A stretch of 64,000 nt of DNA from Opitutales bacterium (GCA_021772515.1 JAJFLU010000022.1:1-64000), one strand, 5' to 3'. Counted from the first letter of the stretch, positions 39,070 through 48,520 are shown. The notes: generated by a model not told the origin, from the sequence alone. A program made the numbers and translations.

Positions 39070-40857
39070 TCAAGGAACTTTGATCAAAAAGGCGATTAAT
39101 TGGTCCAGTTGTTCCTCGGCGTAGGGATGAGGACCCATTTTCACACTCTCGATCTGACCCTGTGGATCGCGCGTCCAGTCCAGAAAATATTGCCGGTTGT
39201 ACTTGGCGTGGGCGGCGATCACTTCGAGATTGCGATTGGAGAGCGTGCCGCCGAAATTGCCGGACAGTGGCCGGTGGCAACTGTAGCAGCTTCCCACATA
39301 GATTTCCCTTCCAAGGGCTGCCTCAGGGGATAAATTGGCAAAAGCTCCCTCATAAATCTCCGCCAGCTTTACCTCTCGGCTGGTGAATTCGAGACGATTG
39401 ACCCCAAATGGCTTTTTATGCTCCGGATTCAGCACTCCATCTTCGTTTTTCAGGTTCAGGTAGTAGGCAAAATTCGCCGCGCCATCCTGGAATCCCCAAA
39501 ATTTGGGCGGAGCGCCATCAATTTGCAGCACCAAATAAGGCTTATTCTTAGATAAAACCTCGGCATCGAAATTGGCCTGGTAGCCATCAAGACAGTCAGC
39601 GACAACAAAATCCGACCGTTCTCCGATGCCGAGCGCGGCCATCAAAGCATCGATGCTGAGGACCGTGGCCATCCGTTTTTCACCCAGCCAGACGATATCC
39701 GTGACAAGGGTTTCCGTGGGCAGCTTTATCAAATCCTTGTAAGCGAGATACAGGGAGGTTTCGGAATCGAATCCGTCAATTGGGCCGACTACGCAGAGAT
39801 CGTCCGCTGAACTTCTTTTGTCAGACAATGGAATAGTCACTGAAGGCTTCCAGTTTTTCAAATCATCGGGAAGAAATTCGGTGGAGACAAAGGCTTCCAA
39901 CGGCAGCGGTTTTTCGATAATTCCCGCCGCGAGCATATCCGCCATCTGCTCCTGCATTCGCTTTTTTGTGACTAAACCCAATTTTTCTCCTTGATCTGCG
40001 TGACCTTCAATCAGTTGGTATTGCTCCATCGTATCGAGGACAAATTCCATGAATTCCTCGGTCATTTGTGGATTTAATGAGGCGATGTGGGCGTTGGTTC
40101 GGGAGCGGTCGCCCGCTAGGTAGCCCTTCCAACCGCGAACCGAAGCCCCTACAAAAGCCCGCACCAAATCAGGATGCTCTTGGGCGAATTTGTGGTTGGT
40201 CAGGATCGCCCGATAGGCGCTATAACCGGAATCAGCAAGGAGCAGGGATTTCGGAACGGCCCCTTTGAGTCGAGCGTAATAAGGCTCGTTGGTCACATAA
40301 CTCATCTGGATAAAGGACTTGTCGGTCAGGTATCGACCCATCCCGTAATCGGTCGGAATGGTCTCGAATTCGATTCCGTAGCGATTTTTCAGAATCTTGA
40401 TCCATGTGGCACCCGGCGTAGCCATGATGGTTTTGCCATTCAAGTCGGCAAAAGAATCAACGGGATTTTCCCTGTGCAGGAGAAGGGCCTGCGCATCTCT
40501 CTGCATCGAGGCCATGACCACGAGAACCGGCAAATTCCGGGAGGCAAAGGCGATCGCCTCATCGCTTCGGGCGAGTCCGAAATCGGCCTTGCCGGTGGCT
40601 ACTTTCTGGGGTGCCAGGGAGTTTGGGCCGCCCTGTCGGATTTCGACATCCAATCCCGCCTCCTCGTAATAACCTTCAAGCAAAGCATGGTAGAAACCTC
40701 CCTGCTCCGGTTCGGCATACCACTCGGTCTGAAATACTATTTTCTCAAGAGTCCGGCTTTGGGTTCCACCCTCTTCTTGTTTCTCTTTGGCGCAGCCTGA
40801 AACCATCGCCATCAGGAAAATTAAATACAACCTGGTTATTTTGTTCGGATTAACCAT
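39070..40857 (-). CDS. Fusion lipoprotein: NMT1/THI5-like binding domain + molybdopterin-fold + cytochrome c
   Basis: A 595-residue predicted lipoprotein with lipobox VSGC at Cys22. Residues about 35-335 form an NMT1/THI5-like (ThiY/SsuA type) solute-binding domain (TEWYAEPEQGGFYHALLEGY, DVEIRQGGPNSLAPQKVATG). Residues about 353-480 form the same molybdopterin-fold-like domain as in the 37708-38682 protein. Residues about 505-595 form a cytochrome c domain with CYSCH at 524-528 and likely axial Met574. A binding protein fused to an electron-transfer domain is uncommon, and suggests the bound ligand is oxidised or reduced in the periplasm, or that transport is redox-linked (inference). It is last in the ABC operon, 9 bp after the second binding-protein gene. 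Confidence 0.85.
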   Translation of the reverse strand: MVNPNKITRLYLIFLMAMVSGCAKEKQEEGGTQSRTLEKIVFQTEWYAEPEQGGFYHALLEGYYEEAGLDVEIRQGGPNSLAPQKVATGKADFGLARSDEAIAFASRNLPVLVVMASMQRDAQALLLHRENPVDSFADLNGKTIMATPGATWIKILKNRYGIEFETIPTDYGMGRYLTDKSFIQMSYVTNEPYYARLKGAVPKSLLLADSGYSAYRAILTNHKFAQEHPDLVRAFVGASVRGWKGYLAGDRSRTNAHIASLNPQMTEEFMEFVLDTMEQYQLIEGHADQGEKLGLVTKKRMQEQMADMLAAGIIEKPLPLEAFVSTEFLPDDLKNWKPSVTIPLSDKRSSADDLCVVGPIDGFDSETSLYLAYKDLIKLPTETLVTDIVWLGEKRMATVLSIDALMAALGIGERSDFVVADCLDGYQANFDAEVLSKNKPYLVLQIDGAPPKFWGFQDGAANFAYYLNLKNEDGVLNPEHKKPFGVNRLEFTSREVKLAEIYEGAFANLSPEAALGREIYVGSCYSCHRPLSGNFGGTLSNRNLEVIAAHAKYNRQYFLDWTRDPQGQIESVKMGPHPYAEEQLDQLIAFLIKVP

Positions 40858-40866
40858 CTGAATTCA

Positions 40867-41937
40867 CTACAGATTTTGATCTTCCATCGCGATTGCCTTC
40901 AACTCCTCTGGCAGAAACTCTATCGACATGTATTCTGACAGTGGAATCCGGTTTTTAATTACCCCGATTCTCACCAAATCGTTAAATTGCTTCTTCATCC
41001 GGCGGGGTGTGATTAATCCCAATTTTTCACCATTCTCAGGATGCCCTTCGACAAGTTGATATTTTTTCATCGCATTGAGACTGTATTTCATGAACTCCGG
41101 TTTCATTTGCGGATTGAGCTCTGAAATCCGCTTATTGGTTTCTTCGGGAGCATTTTTGATATAATCACGCCAGCCATCGATAGAGGCGGCCACAAATGCC
41201 CGCACGATATCCGGGTGCGCCTTGGCAAAGTTCCGATTCGTATAAATTGCCCGGTAGGGGCTGAACCCGGATTCGGCAACGAGCATTGTTTTCACCGGAA
41301 TTCCCTTTTGGGCCAGATAATAAGGCTCATTGGTGATAAAACATTGCTGAATGAACTCCTTGTTGGTCACAAACCGCCCCATCCCAAAATCAATGGCGAT
41401 GGTATCGAATTCGATATCGAACTGTTTTTTCAAATAGATCGTCCAGATAACTCCGGGATAGCTCATAATGCTCTTGCCATCGAGGTCTCTCCAGGAGTTG
41501 ACCGGGTTGCTCTCATGGAGCAGAAGCGCCTGCGGATCCTGCTGCATGTAAGCGGATACCATGATGAGAGGGAGCCCCTGAGAGGCAAAAAGCATAATAT
41601 CGACACTTCTTGTGATGGCGAATTGCGCCTTGCCCGTCGCTACTTTTTCGGGGCCCAAGGAATTGGGACCGCCTTGATGAATCTCCACATCGAGCCCCGC
41701 CTTTTCGTAAAACCCCATGTAAAGCGCATTGTAGAAACCGCCATGCTCGGTCTGTGCATACCAATCCGTTTGCAGGACGACTTTGTAAAGCCCCTCGCCA
41801 TTTTCCTGGGCCGAGGCGCTATCCTTCTGTTTGCATCCCGATCCGAATAAAACGCTCAACGAACAAATTGTGGTTAAAAGGAACCTGAAAATTCGAGTAA
41901 TGATCTTCATTGAGAAAATTGGACGAGAGTTATTCAA
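40867..41937 (-). CDS. NMT1/THI5-like ABC substrate-binding lipoprotein (second copy)
   Basis: A 356-residue lipoprotein with a lipobox near LFGSGC (Cys35). The NMT1/THI5-type fold shows TDWYAQTEHGGFYNALYMGF, LDVEIHQGGPNSLGPEKVATG and AFVAASIDGWRDYI. Families of this type bind thiamine-pyrimidine precursors, formylaminopyrimidines, sulfonates or related small molecules; the ligand here is unknown. It overlaps the upstream paralogue by 8 bp. ATG 41910 is an alternative start that also keeps the signal. It aligns over its whole length with the N-terminal part of the downstream fusion and with the copy upstream. Confidence 0.87.
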   Translation of the reverse strand: MNNSRPIFSMKIITRIFRFLLTTICSLSVLFGSGCKQKDSASAQENGEGLYKVVLQTDWYAQTEHGGFYNALYMGFYEKAGLDVEIHQGGPNSLGPEKVATGKAQFAITRSVDIMLFASQGLPLIMVSAYMQQDPQALLLHESNPVNSWRDLDGKSIMSYPGVIWTIYLKKQFDIEFDTIAIDFGMGRFVTNKEFIQQCFITNEPYYLAQKGIPVKTMLVAESGFSPYRAIYTNRNFAKAHPDIVRAFVAASIDGWRDYIKNAPEETNKRISELNPQMKPEFMKYSLNAMKKYQLVEGHPENGEKLGLITPRRMKKQFNDLVRIGVIKNRIPLSEYMSIEFLPEELKAIAMEDQNL

Positions 41938-42976
41938 CTTCAGATTCCGCTATAGCTTGTTGAATATCTGGTGGAAGAAATTCGTTGGTAATATAGGCTG
42001 CCAGGGGAAGCGGTTTATTCAATACACCAATTTCCACCATGTCCCGCATATTCCTTTCCATCCGTTTTTGAGATACTCTTGCGTGAAATTCTCCCAAATC
42101 AGGATCTCCCGACAGAAGTTGGTAGTCCCGCATGGCAACCATAGCAAATTCGACAAATTCAGGTTTGTTGGCCGGGTTGAGGCGATAAAGCTCCGCGTTG
42201 GTTTCAACGGGCGCGTTTTCGATGTAGTCCAGCCAGCCGCGGATTGACGCCGCCACGAAAGCTCGCACAAGTTCCGGGTAATCGCTGGCAAACTGGCGAT
42301 TTGTATAAATCACCCGGTAGGGGTCAAAACCGGAATCGGCGATCAGCATTGTTTTCGATTGCACCCCTTTTTGTTCGAGAAAATAAGGTTCGTTTGTGAC
42401 AAAACATTGCTGAATGAAACTCTTATCGATCAAAAATCTACCAAGCCCCATATCAAGGGGAACGGTATCGAATCGGATATGGAATTTATTTTGCAGTAGG
42501 TGGATCCAGGATGCGCCGGGTAGGGCCATGATCTTTTTGCCATCGAGATCTTGCCAGGTGTTCACCTGACTATCCGCATGCAGTAGTAGCGCTTGTGGAT
42601 CTCGCTGCATCAAGGCGTAAACCGCGATCAGTGGTAACCCCTGTTGGGCAAGTAGCATGATTTGGTCCGTTGTGCTGAGGCTAAAATGGACTTGGCCGGT
42701 GGCCACCCTCTCTGAGGTGGCCGAGAATGGCCCGCCTTGCCGGATTTCCACATCCAGCCCCGCCTCCTTGTAAAATCCTTTGAGTAATGCGTTGTAAAAT
42801 CCGCCGTGCTCGGGCTGGGCATACCAATCCGTCTGCAATATCACTTTGCGTAAAACATTGCCCTCCTCGCCAACTGAGGCGTCTGGGCTTTTACGGCAGC
42901 CAAAGAATAGAAGGCTGAGGCCGCAGAGGAGCAGCGCGAGTGAAGGCCTAGTGGTCTGCTTTGAGAGAGGATTCAT
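41930..42976 (-). CDS. NMT1/THI5-like ABC substrate-binding lipoprotein (first copy)
   Basis: A lipoprotein of about 348 residues: signal NPLSKQTTRPSLALLLCGL, lipobox LFFGC. The core repeats the family pattern TDWYAQPEHGGFYNALLKGF, GLDVEIRQGGPF and AFVAASIRGWLDYIENAP. ATG 42976 is chosen because it starts right at the signal peptide; an in-frame codon at 43063 would place 29 extra residues before it and overlap the permease gene by 116 bp. With ATG 42976 the overlap is 29 bp. It is the first of three tandem paralogues downstream of the ABC permease. Confidence 0.87.
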   Translation of the reverse strand: MNPLSKQTTRPSLALLLCGLSLLFFGCRKSPDASVGEEGNVLRKVILQTDWYAQPEHGGFYNALLKGFYKEAGLDVEIRQGGPFSATSERVATGQVHFSLSTTDQIMLLAQQGLPLIAVYALMQRDPQALLLHADSQVNTWQDLDGKKIMALPGASWIHLLQNKFHIRFDTVPLDMGLGRFLIDKSFIQQCFVTNEPYFLEQKGVQSKTMLIADSGFDPYRVIYTNRQFASDYPELVRAFVAASIRGWLDYIENAPVETNAELYRLNPANKPEFVEFAMVAMRDYQLLSGDPDLGEFHARVSQKRMERNMRDMVEIGVLNKPLPLAAYITNEFLPPDIQQAIAESEVE

Positions 42977-43730
42977 GCCAATTGTGAAGCAGATACCAGT
43001 GCACGAAATTAACCGACGCAACGAAGATGAAACCAATGATGCAGCCGACAAAGGCGACGGCAAAAAGTTCAGCAGTCATTATCTGACTGCGATAATTTTG
43101 CACCAAATACCCCAATCCCGCGTAGGTTGAGGCCGTTCCCGCTAAAAAATCTCCCGTGATAGCGCCGATGGGCGCGAGGGTCCCGGCGATCTTTACTCCG
43201 GTCAGAAAATAGGGCAGGGCATAGGGCATGCGGAGCAGAAAAATTTCCTGGGTAAAAGAGGCGTTGCTCATCCTGAACAAGTCCAGGAGGTTCTTGTCGG
43301 TGGAAATGAGACCCATAGTGGTATTGGCCACCACGGGAAAGAAACAGATACCGAATGTAATTGCCGTGATGCTGGGCAGCCCCTCGCCGAACCAGAGAAC
43401 AAAGATCGGCACGAGGACAATCAACGGCGTCATTTGCATAACGAGCACCCAGGGATAGAATGCCCGATGGACCCACCGCGAGGAAGCCAGCACCAAAGCA
43501 ATGATGCTCCCGCCCCCAACGGCAGCGACGAACCCGACAATGGCCGCAAAGCCGGTACGCAGGGCCGCCGGGATCAACATTTCCCTCTCCCTCACGCATG
43601 CCTCCAAAATTTGCCAAGGAGATGGCAGCACATAGTGCGGTTGGCCGCCAATGATGATGATAGCGTACCAAAGTCCGATCAGAATTGCGCCGGTAAGAGC
43701 CGGAAGAATCCAAATAAGATGTTTTTTCAT
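42948..43730 (-). CDS. ABC transporter permease (SsuC/ThiX-like)
   Basis: A 260-residue inner-membrane permease with six predicted membrane segments. The coupling EAA-type loop is around residues 160-185 (LFRMSNASFTQEIFLLRMPYALPYFLTGVK, split by the loop), with GAITGDFLAGTASTYAGLGYLV after it. This is the pattern of the nitrate/sulfonate/taurine/pyrimidine-precursor importers (SsuC, TauC, ThiX). It starts 24 bp after the ATPase gene and overlaps the first binding lipoprotein. Confidence 0.88.
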   Translation of the reverse strand: MKKHLIWILPALTGAILIGLWYAIIIIGGQPHYVLPSPWQILEACVREREMLIPAALRTGFAAIVGFVAAVGGGSIIALVLASSRWVHRAFYPWVLVMQMTPLIVLVPIFVLWFGEGLPSITAITFGICFFPVVANTTMGLISTDKNLLDLFRMSNASFTQEIFLLRMPYALPYFLTGVKIAGTLAPIGAITGDFLAGTASTYAGLGYLVQNYRSQIMTAELFAVAFVGCIIGFIFVASVNFVHWYLLHNWHESSLKADH

Positions 43731-43754
43731 GTTGAATTAAAAACGAGAGAAGGT

Positions 43755-44531
43755 TTACCGATCCACCGAGCGTAAATGGTGGGAAACTTCGCTCACCAGA
43801 CGTTGAAATTCGGGCGATTCCCTGATTTTGGCGGTTCGTGGATAGGGGAAATCGACGAAAATCTTTTTGTAAATGGTTCCCGGATTGGCGGTTAAAACGA
43901 TTATTTCCGTCGACAAGAAGACCGCCTCGGAAACCGAGTGCGTGACAAAAAATGCCGTCCATTCCTCGATGGATCGGATTTTCAATAGCTCTTCGTTGAG
44001 ATGGTCGCGGGTCATTTCATCGAGCGCCCCGAAAGGTTCGTCCAACAGGAGAATTTTGGGGGATACACTCAACGCCCTGGCGATGGATACCCTCATTTGC
44101 ATACCGCCAGAAAGCTGCCGGGGATAAAATCCCTTTACATGATCCAACCCCACCAATGCCGCCATTTTATCGGCTATTCGTTGACACTCTTTTTTGTCAA
44201 CGCCGTGCAGTCGCATGGTTGTTTGAATGTTTTTGTGGACGGTCAGCCAGGGTAGCAAAGTGGCTTCCTGAAAGATAAATGACATTTGATCACGGGCGGC
44301 TTCGGGAGTCTTTCCATCGATTTCCAATGTTCCGCTTGTAACCGGTGTCAGCCCCGCAATCATTTTCAAAAGGGTGGATTTACCGCACCCACTCGGCCCG
44401 ATAAGACCGATAAACTCCCCCTTGCCAACCTCCAGATCGATGTCCTTGAGAACGGTATCGCCGAGGCCGTAACGCTTGTGCAGGCCTTTCAGGATAACTT
44501 GCGGGGATTTACTGATTTTAGTCCTTTCCAT
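43755..44531 (-). CDS. ABC transporter ATPase (SsuB/ThiZ-like)
   Basis: A 258-residue ATPase with Walker A (GPSGCGKST, about 43-51), a Q-loop (SFIFQEATLLPW), signature QLSGGMQMRVSIARAL, Walker B (ILLLDEPFGALDE) and switch His (FFVTHSVSEAVF). It resembles the ATPases of sulfonate/nitrate/pyrimidine importers. It energises the permease that follows. The FAD-linked oxidase gene ends 70 bp upstream and is probably in the same transcript. Confidence 0.9.
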   Translation of the reverse strand: MERTKISKSPQVILKGLHKRYGLGDTVLKDIDLEVGKGEFIGLIGPSGCGKSTLLKMIAGLTPVTSGTLEIDGKTPEAARDQMSFIFQEATLLPWLTVHKNIQTTMRLHGVDKKECQRIADKMAALVGLDHVKGFYPRQLSGGMQMRVSIARALSVSPKILLLDEPFGALDEMTRDHLNEELLKIRSIEEWTAFFVTHSVSEAVFLSTEIIVLTANPGTIYKKIFVDFPYPRTAKIRESPEFQRLVSEVSHHLRSVDR

Positions 44532-44601
44532 TCAATTTCGGCATGGGCAGCAAGTTGCAACGCCAGTCGAGAGATTTAGAAAATTGCCCCTGCCGTGTCA
44601 T

Positions 44602-45990
44602 TCAGGCAGAACCTTTTTCAAAAGGATTATGGGGGTAGCTGACCATTTTGCCTGGATTGAGGATGCCGTGGGGATCCATTTCCTTTTTCAATGCCCTTTT
44701 TTCTTCGATATCATTATGCATACCGCCCTCTTCCAGAATATAAGTATGGGGATTTGCCGTATATATTCCGATCTCCTTGAAAAAATCGGAAATTTCATTC
44801 AGGCGCTCTTCAGAAATGAAATCGATCAAGGGAAGGCAGATGAGCATGGGGTCATCATCCACTCGAATCCATTCCATGTGCATCTGGATTTCACCGGGAA
44901 ATTTTTCCCACAGCAACCTGATTTGCTCCTGGAAGTTCGGCCCGAACCGAATCTGGTAGTTGGTAAAAGTGGGATTTTTTTTCATCACCCACAAAGTGGT
45001 GTGGTTCCAGGTGAAATCACTTAAGTAGGGTGGCCGCATTGGTTCCGTATCGGGTATCGTGCGGGTATGCTCGATTCCACGCTTCAAGGCGTCGGCCAGA
45101 AGGTCGGCGCTCTGATCCTGCTTGACCGTCAAAAATACGACATGGTGGCCTTCGGGCAGGTATTTTTTCAGCGACAGGAAATTGGCAGGCACCGGCCACT
45201 CGAACATCGAAACCAGGCGTTTGTGAATGGAATCATCGCGGGAAACGCCATCCGCCCAGTCCAACAGGCCGTTCCAATCGCGGCTCACAAAGACCATTTG
45301 GTCATAGGAAACTTTCGGAGTAAGCCGCATTTCAGCCTCCACCAAAATGCCATTAGTGCCATAGGTGTGCAGGGTGATACCCGCATCTTCCCCCTCGAAC
45401 TTGCGTAACTTCGGCTCCTCCTCCACCGACATGAAGGTAACGGATTTCATGTTGTCCCCAGAGCGGATCATCCCATGGGTAATCGAGCCAATGCCCCCGG
45501 AACCACCGCAGAGAAATCCCCCCATCGTGCTTTTGACAAACGTTGTCGGCAGGCAGCGCATTTCCCAGCCCAACTTGCGGGCTTCGGTTTCGATCGTGAA
45601 AAGCCGGGCTCCGGGTTCGACGCGGGCCACCCCTCCATCGAGGGAAATTATTCGATTCATGGGGGAAATATCCACCACGACGCCCCGGTAAAGCGGAATA
45701 CATTGGCCATAATTTCCCGTGCCGCCGCCCCTCAAGGTAATTGGTAGCCGGTTTTTCGCACATAGGGAAACAATCGCCTTCAACTCGTCGAGATTGCCGA
45801 CCTTGATGGCCACATCCGCTTGTTTGCCCTCCAGTTGTTTTTTGAGAATGGGAGAATACCAATAAAAATCTTTCGAGAGTTTTTCCACGCTTTCATAGTC
45901 CGTCAGCACATTTTCTTCGCCCACCACCGATACGAAATCGGAGATATGTCTATCGTTTATTTCAGGAAGAAGTGTATTCGAGGAATCCAT
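44602..45990 (-). CDS. FAD-linked oxidoreductase (GlcD/PCMH type)
   Basis: A 462-residue soluble protein with no signal peptide. Residues about 60-230 form the FAD-binding PCMH fold (PITLRGGGTGNYGQCIPLYRG, VARVEPGARL, GGFLCGGSGGIGSITHGMI). The C-terminal cap ends in DPHGILNPGKMV, a conserved element of the GlcD/D-lactate-dehydrogenase-like family. Such enzymes oxidise 2-hydroxy acids and other substrates. As head of the ABC/binding-protein operon it probably oxidises the imported compound or a product. The start region is divergent from the fourth NMT1-type gene. Confidence 0.85.
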   Translation of the reverse strand: MDSSNTLLPEINDRHISDFVSVVGEENVLTDYESVEKLSKDFYWYSPILKKQLEGKQADVAIKVGNLDELKAIVSLCAKNRLPITLRGGGTGNYGQCIPLYRGVVVDISPMNRIISLDGGVARVEPGARLFTIETEARKLGWEMRCLPTTFVKSTMGGFLCGGSGGIGSITHGMIRSGDNMKSVTFMSVEEEPKLRKFEGEDAGITLHTYGTNGILVEAEMRLTPKVSYDQMVFVSRDWNGLLDWADGVSRDDSIHKRLVSMFEWPVPANFLSLKKYLPEGHHVVFLTVKQDQSADLLADALKRGIEHTRTIPDTEPMRPPYLSDFTWNHTTLWVMKKNPTFTNYQIRFGPNFQEQIRLLWEKFPGEIQMHMEWIRVDDDPMLICLPLIDFISEERLNEISDFFKEIGIYTANPHTYILEEGGMHNDIEEKRALKKEMDPHGILNPGKMVSYPHNPFEKGSA

Positions 45991-46196
45991 TGTCGAAAAG
46001 ATACAGAACGGTTGCTTCGCGGCTAGATTTATTTTTCAACCGACCCCAAAGGATGTTGCGAAAGCCCTATTCTTAGAGGGTCAAATCCCAATAATTTGGT
46101 CGTTCTTATTGTAAACACGGCTGGCTCCGCCCGGATACATTGCGCGAATTCTTTGGTTGCCTCTTGGCGGAAAACCCTTTTTTCATTCTACGCTTT

Positions 46197-47180
46197 ATGA
46201 CTTTTACCAAGTTGGCCTGCCTTTATTTCTGTTTTGCCTGCTGGGGTGGGATTGCCACCTTTGGGGCATCCTCTGGCAAGAAGTTGATGCCCGTTGTTCT
46301 ACAGCTCGACTGGATCGCCAATGTGCAATTCGCGGGGGTCTATCAGGCGGTTGAGCAAGGTTTCTATGAGGAAGCGGGTATGAAGGTGGAGGTTCGCACG
46401 ATTCCTGCAAAAGGCTCTTCCATCGATGCCGTTTTGAATGATCCGGCACCTTATATACTTGGCGTAGCCGAGAGCAGTTCACTTCAGCAAAAAAGTGATG
46501 ACCGAGAGGGAATAAAGGTTATCGCAACAATGTTTCAGGACTCTCCACTGGGTTGGATGTCCATGCAATCCTCCGAAATTAACACGATTGCTGATTTTAA
46601 GGGTAAGCGGGTAGGCGTTCACATCGATGGGGTAAAAGCGCTCGGTCTGGTGCTCTCTCAGGTCGGTCTCGGTCTTGGGGACCTAGAGGTCGTCGAGGTG
46701 GGCTGGGACCCTTCGGTCCTGATAAAGGGAGAGGTCGATCTCATGCAGGGTTACTATATCGATGAGTTCGTGCGCCTGCAATTGCTCTCCGGGGGCAAAG
46801 GCAAAATCATGATGGCCCGCGACTATGGTTACCTGGCCTATTCGCAGGTGATTTTTACCACCGAGGAGATGATGGAGGCGCAACACGAACTGGTGAAAAA
46901 CTTTTTGCAGGCCACAAAAAAAGGCTGGCAATACGCCCTGGAACACATCGAGGAATCCGCCGATCTCGTCATCGGGAAGTATTCACCCGACTTGGATCGC
47001 GATTATCAGGTGGCTTCCATGCGTCGAGTGGCTGAGATGGTCAGCCCCGGTGGCCAACCTCCTTTGCACCCAATGGACCCTGGTAAATGGGCGGCCAGTC
47101 AGAGAAATTTTTTAAAAGTTGGGATCGTCACCGACCCCACCGATCTGGAAGCTCTTCTTGACTTTAGCGCCAATCCGTAA
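46197..47180 (+). CDS. NMT1/THI5-like substrate-binding protein (divergent fourth copy)
   Basis: A binding protein of about 327 residues with an ordinary signal peptide (LACLYFCFACWGGIATFGAS) and no clear lipobox. It shares VVLQLDWIANVQFAGVYQAVE and FYEEAGMKVEVR with the NMT1/THI5 family but is clearly divergent from the three tandem copies. It lacks the DWYAQPE form and has WIANVQFAG instead. ATG 46197 sits at the signal; a TTG at 46140 would add 19 residues. The amidohydrolase gene follows after 38 bp, suggesting a two-gene capture-and-hydrolysis unit. Confidence 0.83.
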   Translation: MTFTKLACLYFCFACWGGIATFGASSGKKLMPVVLQLDWIANVQFAGVYQAVEQGFYEEAGMKVEVRTIPAKGSSIDAVLNDPAPYILGVAESSSLQQKSDDREGIKVIATMFQDSPLGWMSMQSSEINTIADFKGKRVGVHIDGVKALGLVLSQVGLGLGDLEVVEVGWDPSVLIKGEVDLMQGYYIDEFVRLQLLSGGKGKIMMARDYGYLAYSQVIFTTEEMMEAQHELVKNFLQATKKGWQYALEHIEESADLVIGKYSPDLDRDYQVASMRRVAEMVSPGGQPPLHPMDPGKWAASQRNFLKVGIVTDPTDLEALLDFSANP

Positions 47181-47218
47181 TTTTTGAATCGACTGCCCGT
47201 GCTACTGGAAACTTCGAG

Positions 47219-48520
47219 ATGATCATTTACCGCAATGCCAAAGTCCCCGTTGCGCTGCTTCCTGAATCGTTTTCCGGCGCGTGTAACAGGGAGGCATTTT
47301 TGCTCGATCCGGCGGTTCTCTGCGATATTGAAGTTTCCGGAGATCGAATTTCGGAGGTGGCCTTGCCCGGTGTATTGGAGGGGCAGGGAGTTGATCTCGA
47401 TGGCCAGTTGGTTTTTCCAGGATTTGTCGATTCCCACACCCATCTTGACAAGGCATATACCTGGAATCGCTCCCCAAACAGCAATTGCGATTTCGATGAG
47501 GCGGGCCAGCGATTCGAGAAAGACAAAGTTTTCTGGAGCGAGGAGGACATTTACTCGCGGGCCAGTTTTTCTATCAAGTGCGCATGGGCTCATGGCACCG
47601 TAGCGTTGCGGACGCATCTGGATGCCAGCAGCCAGGTTTCCGACATTGTCTTTCCCGTTTACAACCGATTGAAGGCCGAATGGGCGGGGCGAATTACTTT
47701 GCAGGCGGTGGCCTTGACCCGCACCGAATTTTATACGGAATCCGAAGGCCGGAGAAGAGCGGAGCAACTGGTCGAGATGGGAAGCGATTGCCTCGGAACG
47801 ATGCCCACGATGAATCCCGATCTGGACCGCCAACTCGACACTCTTATGTCTTTGGCCAAGGATCTCGGAGTGGGTCTGGACCTCCATGTTGATGAAAACA
47901 ATGATCCCTCAACGGAATGTTTGCGGAGGACTGCCAAAGCCGTTTTGCGAAATGAATTTCCGCATCCGGTGACATGTGGGCACTGCTCGAGCTTGTCCCT
48001 GCAGGAACCCGAAAGACAGCGGGAAACACTCGCATTGGTGAAGGCGGCGGGGATCAAGATAATTTCGCTGCCAATGTGCAACCTGTTCCTGCAGGATCGA
48101 AAAACGGGCGGAAATGGCGTCACCGGGCCGACTACTTTTACGCCACTGTGGCGTGGGATTACACTATTTCATGAATTGATGGACAGTGGCATTTCCCTCG
48201 CATGCGCCAGTGATAATGTCAGGGACGCATTTTTTGCCTACGGAGATTACGATATGTTTGAGGTCTATGTGCAATCCATCCGCATCGGCCAATTGGAGTC
48301 CCGCCTGGCAAATACCCCGAGTCTGGTCACGCAAATACCGGCCTCGATCATGAATTTGCGGGATTGTGGAACGGTGGAGTCGCGCAAACGGGCCGATCTT
48401 ATCGTATTTTCCGCCCGCAGTTTTAACGAATTGCTATCCCGCCCCTACGCCCCGCGAAGATTGATTTCAGGTGAAGACTTTCGCCGGGCCGAACTCCCCG
48501 ATTTCTCCGAACTGGATTGA
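47219..48520 (+). CDS. Cytosine-deaminase-like amidohydrolase
   Basis: A 433-residue cytoplasmic metal-dependent hydrolase of the amidohydrolase superfamily, near CodA. Metal-site motifs are visible: FVDSHTHLDKAY (HxH, about 77), LDLHVDEN (about 222), TCGHCSSLS (about 248) and the catalytic Asp in CASDNVRDAFF (about 337). The family deaminates cytosine or hydrolyses related cyclic amides. Its pairing with a binding protein and the nearby NCS1 permease supports a pyrimidine-like or hydantoin-like substrate; which one is unknown. Confidence 0.85.
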   Translation: MIIYRNAKVPVALLPESFSGACNREAFLLDPAVLCDIEVSGDRISEVALPGVLEGQGVDLDGQLVFPGFVDSHTHLDKAYTWNRSPNSNCDFDEAGQRFEKDKVFWSEEDIYSRASFSIKCAWAHGTVALRTHLDASSQVSDIVFPVYNRLKAEWAGRITLQAVALTRTEFYTESEGRRRAEQLVEMGSDCLGTMPTMNPDLDRQLDTLMSLAKDLGVGLDLHVDENNDPSTECLRRTAKAVLRNEFPHPVTCGHCSSLSLQEPERQRETLALVKAAGIKIISLPMCNLFLQDRKTGGNGVTGPTTFTPLWRGITLFHELMDSGISLACASDNVRDAFFAYGDYDMFEVYVQSIRIGQLESRLANTPSLVTQIPASIMNLRDCGTVESRKRADLIVFSARSFNELLSRPYAPRRLISGEDFRRAELPDFSELD

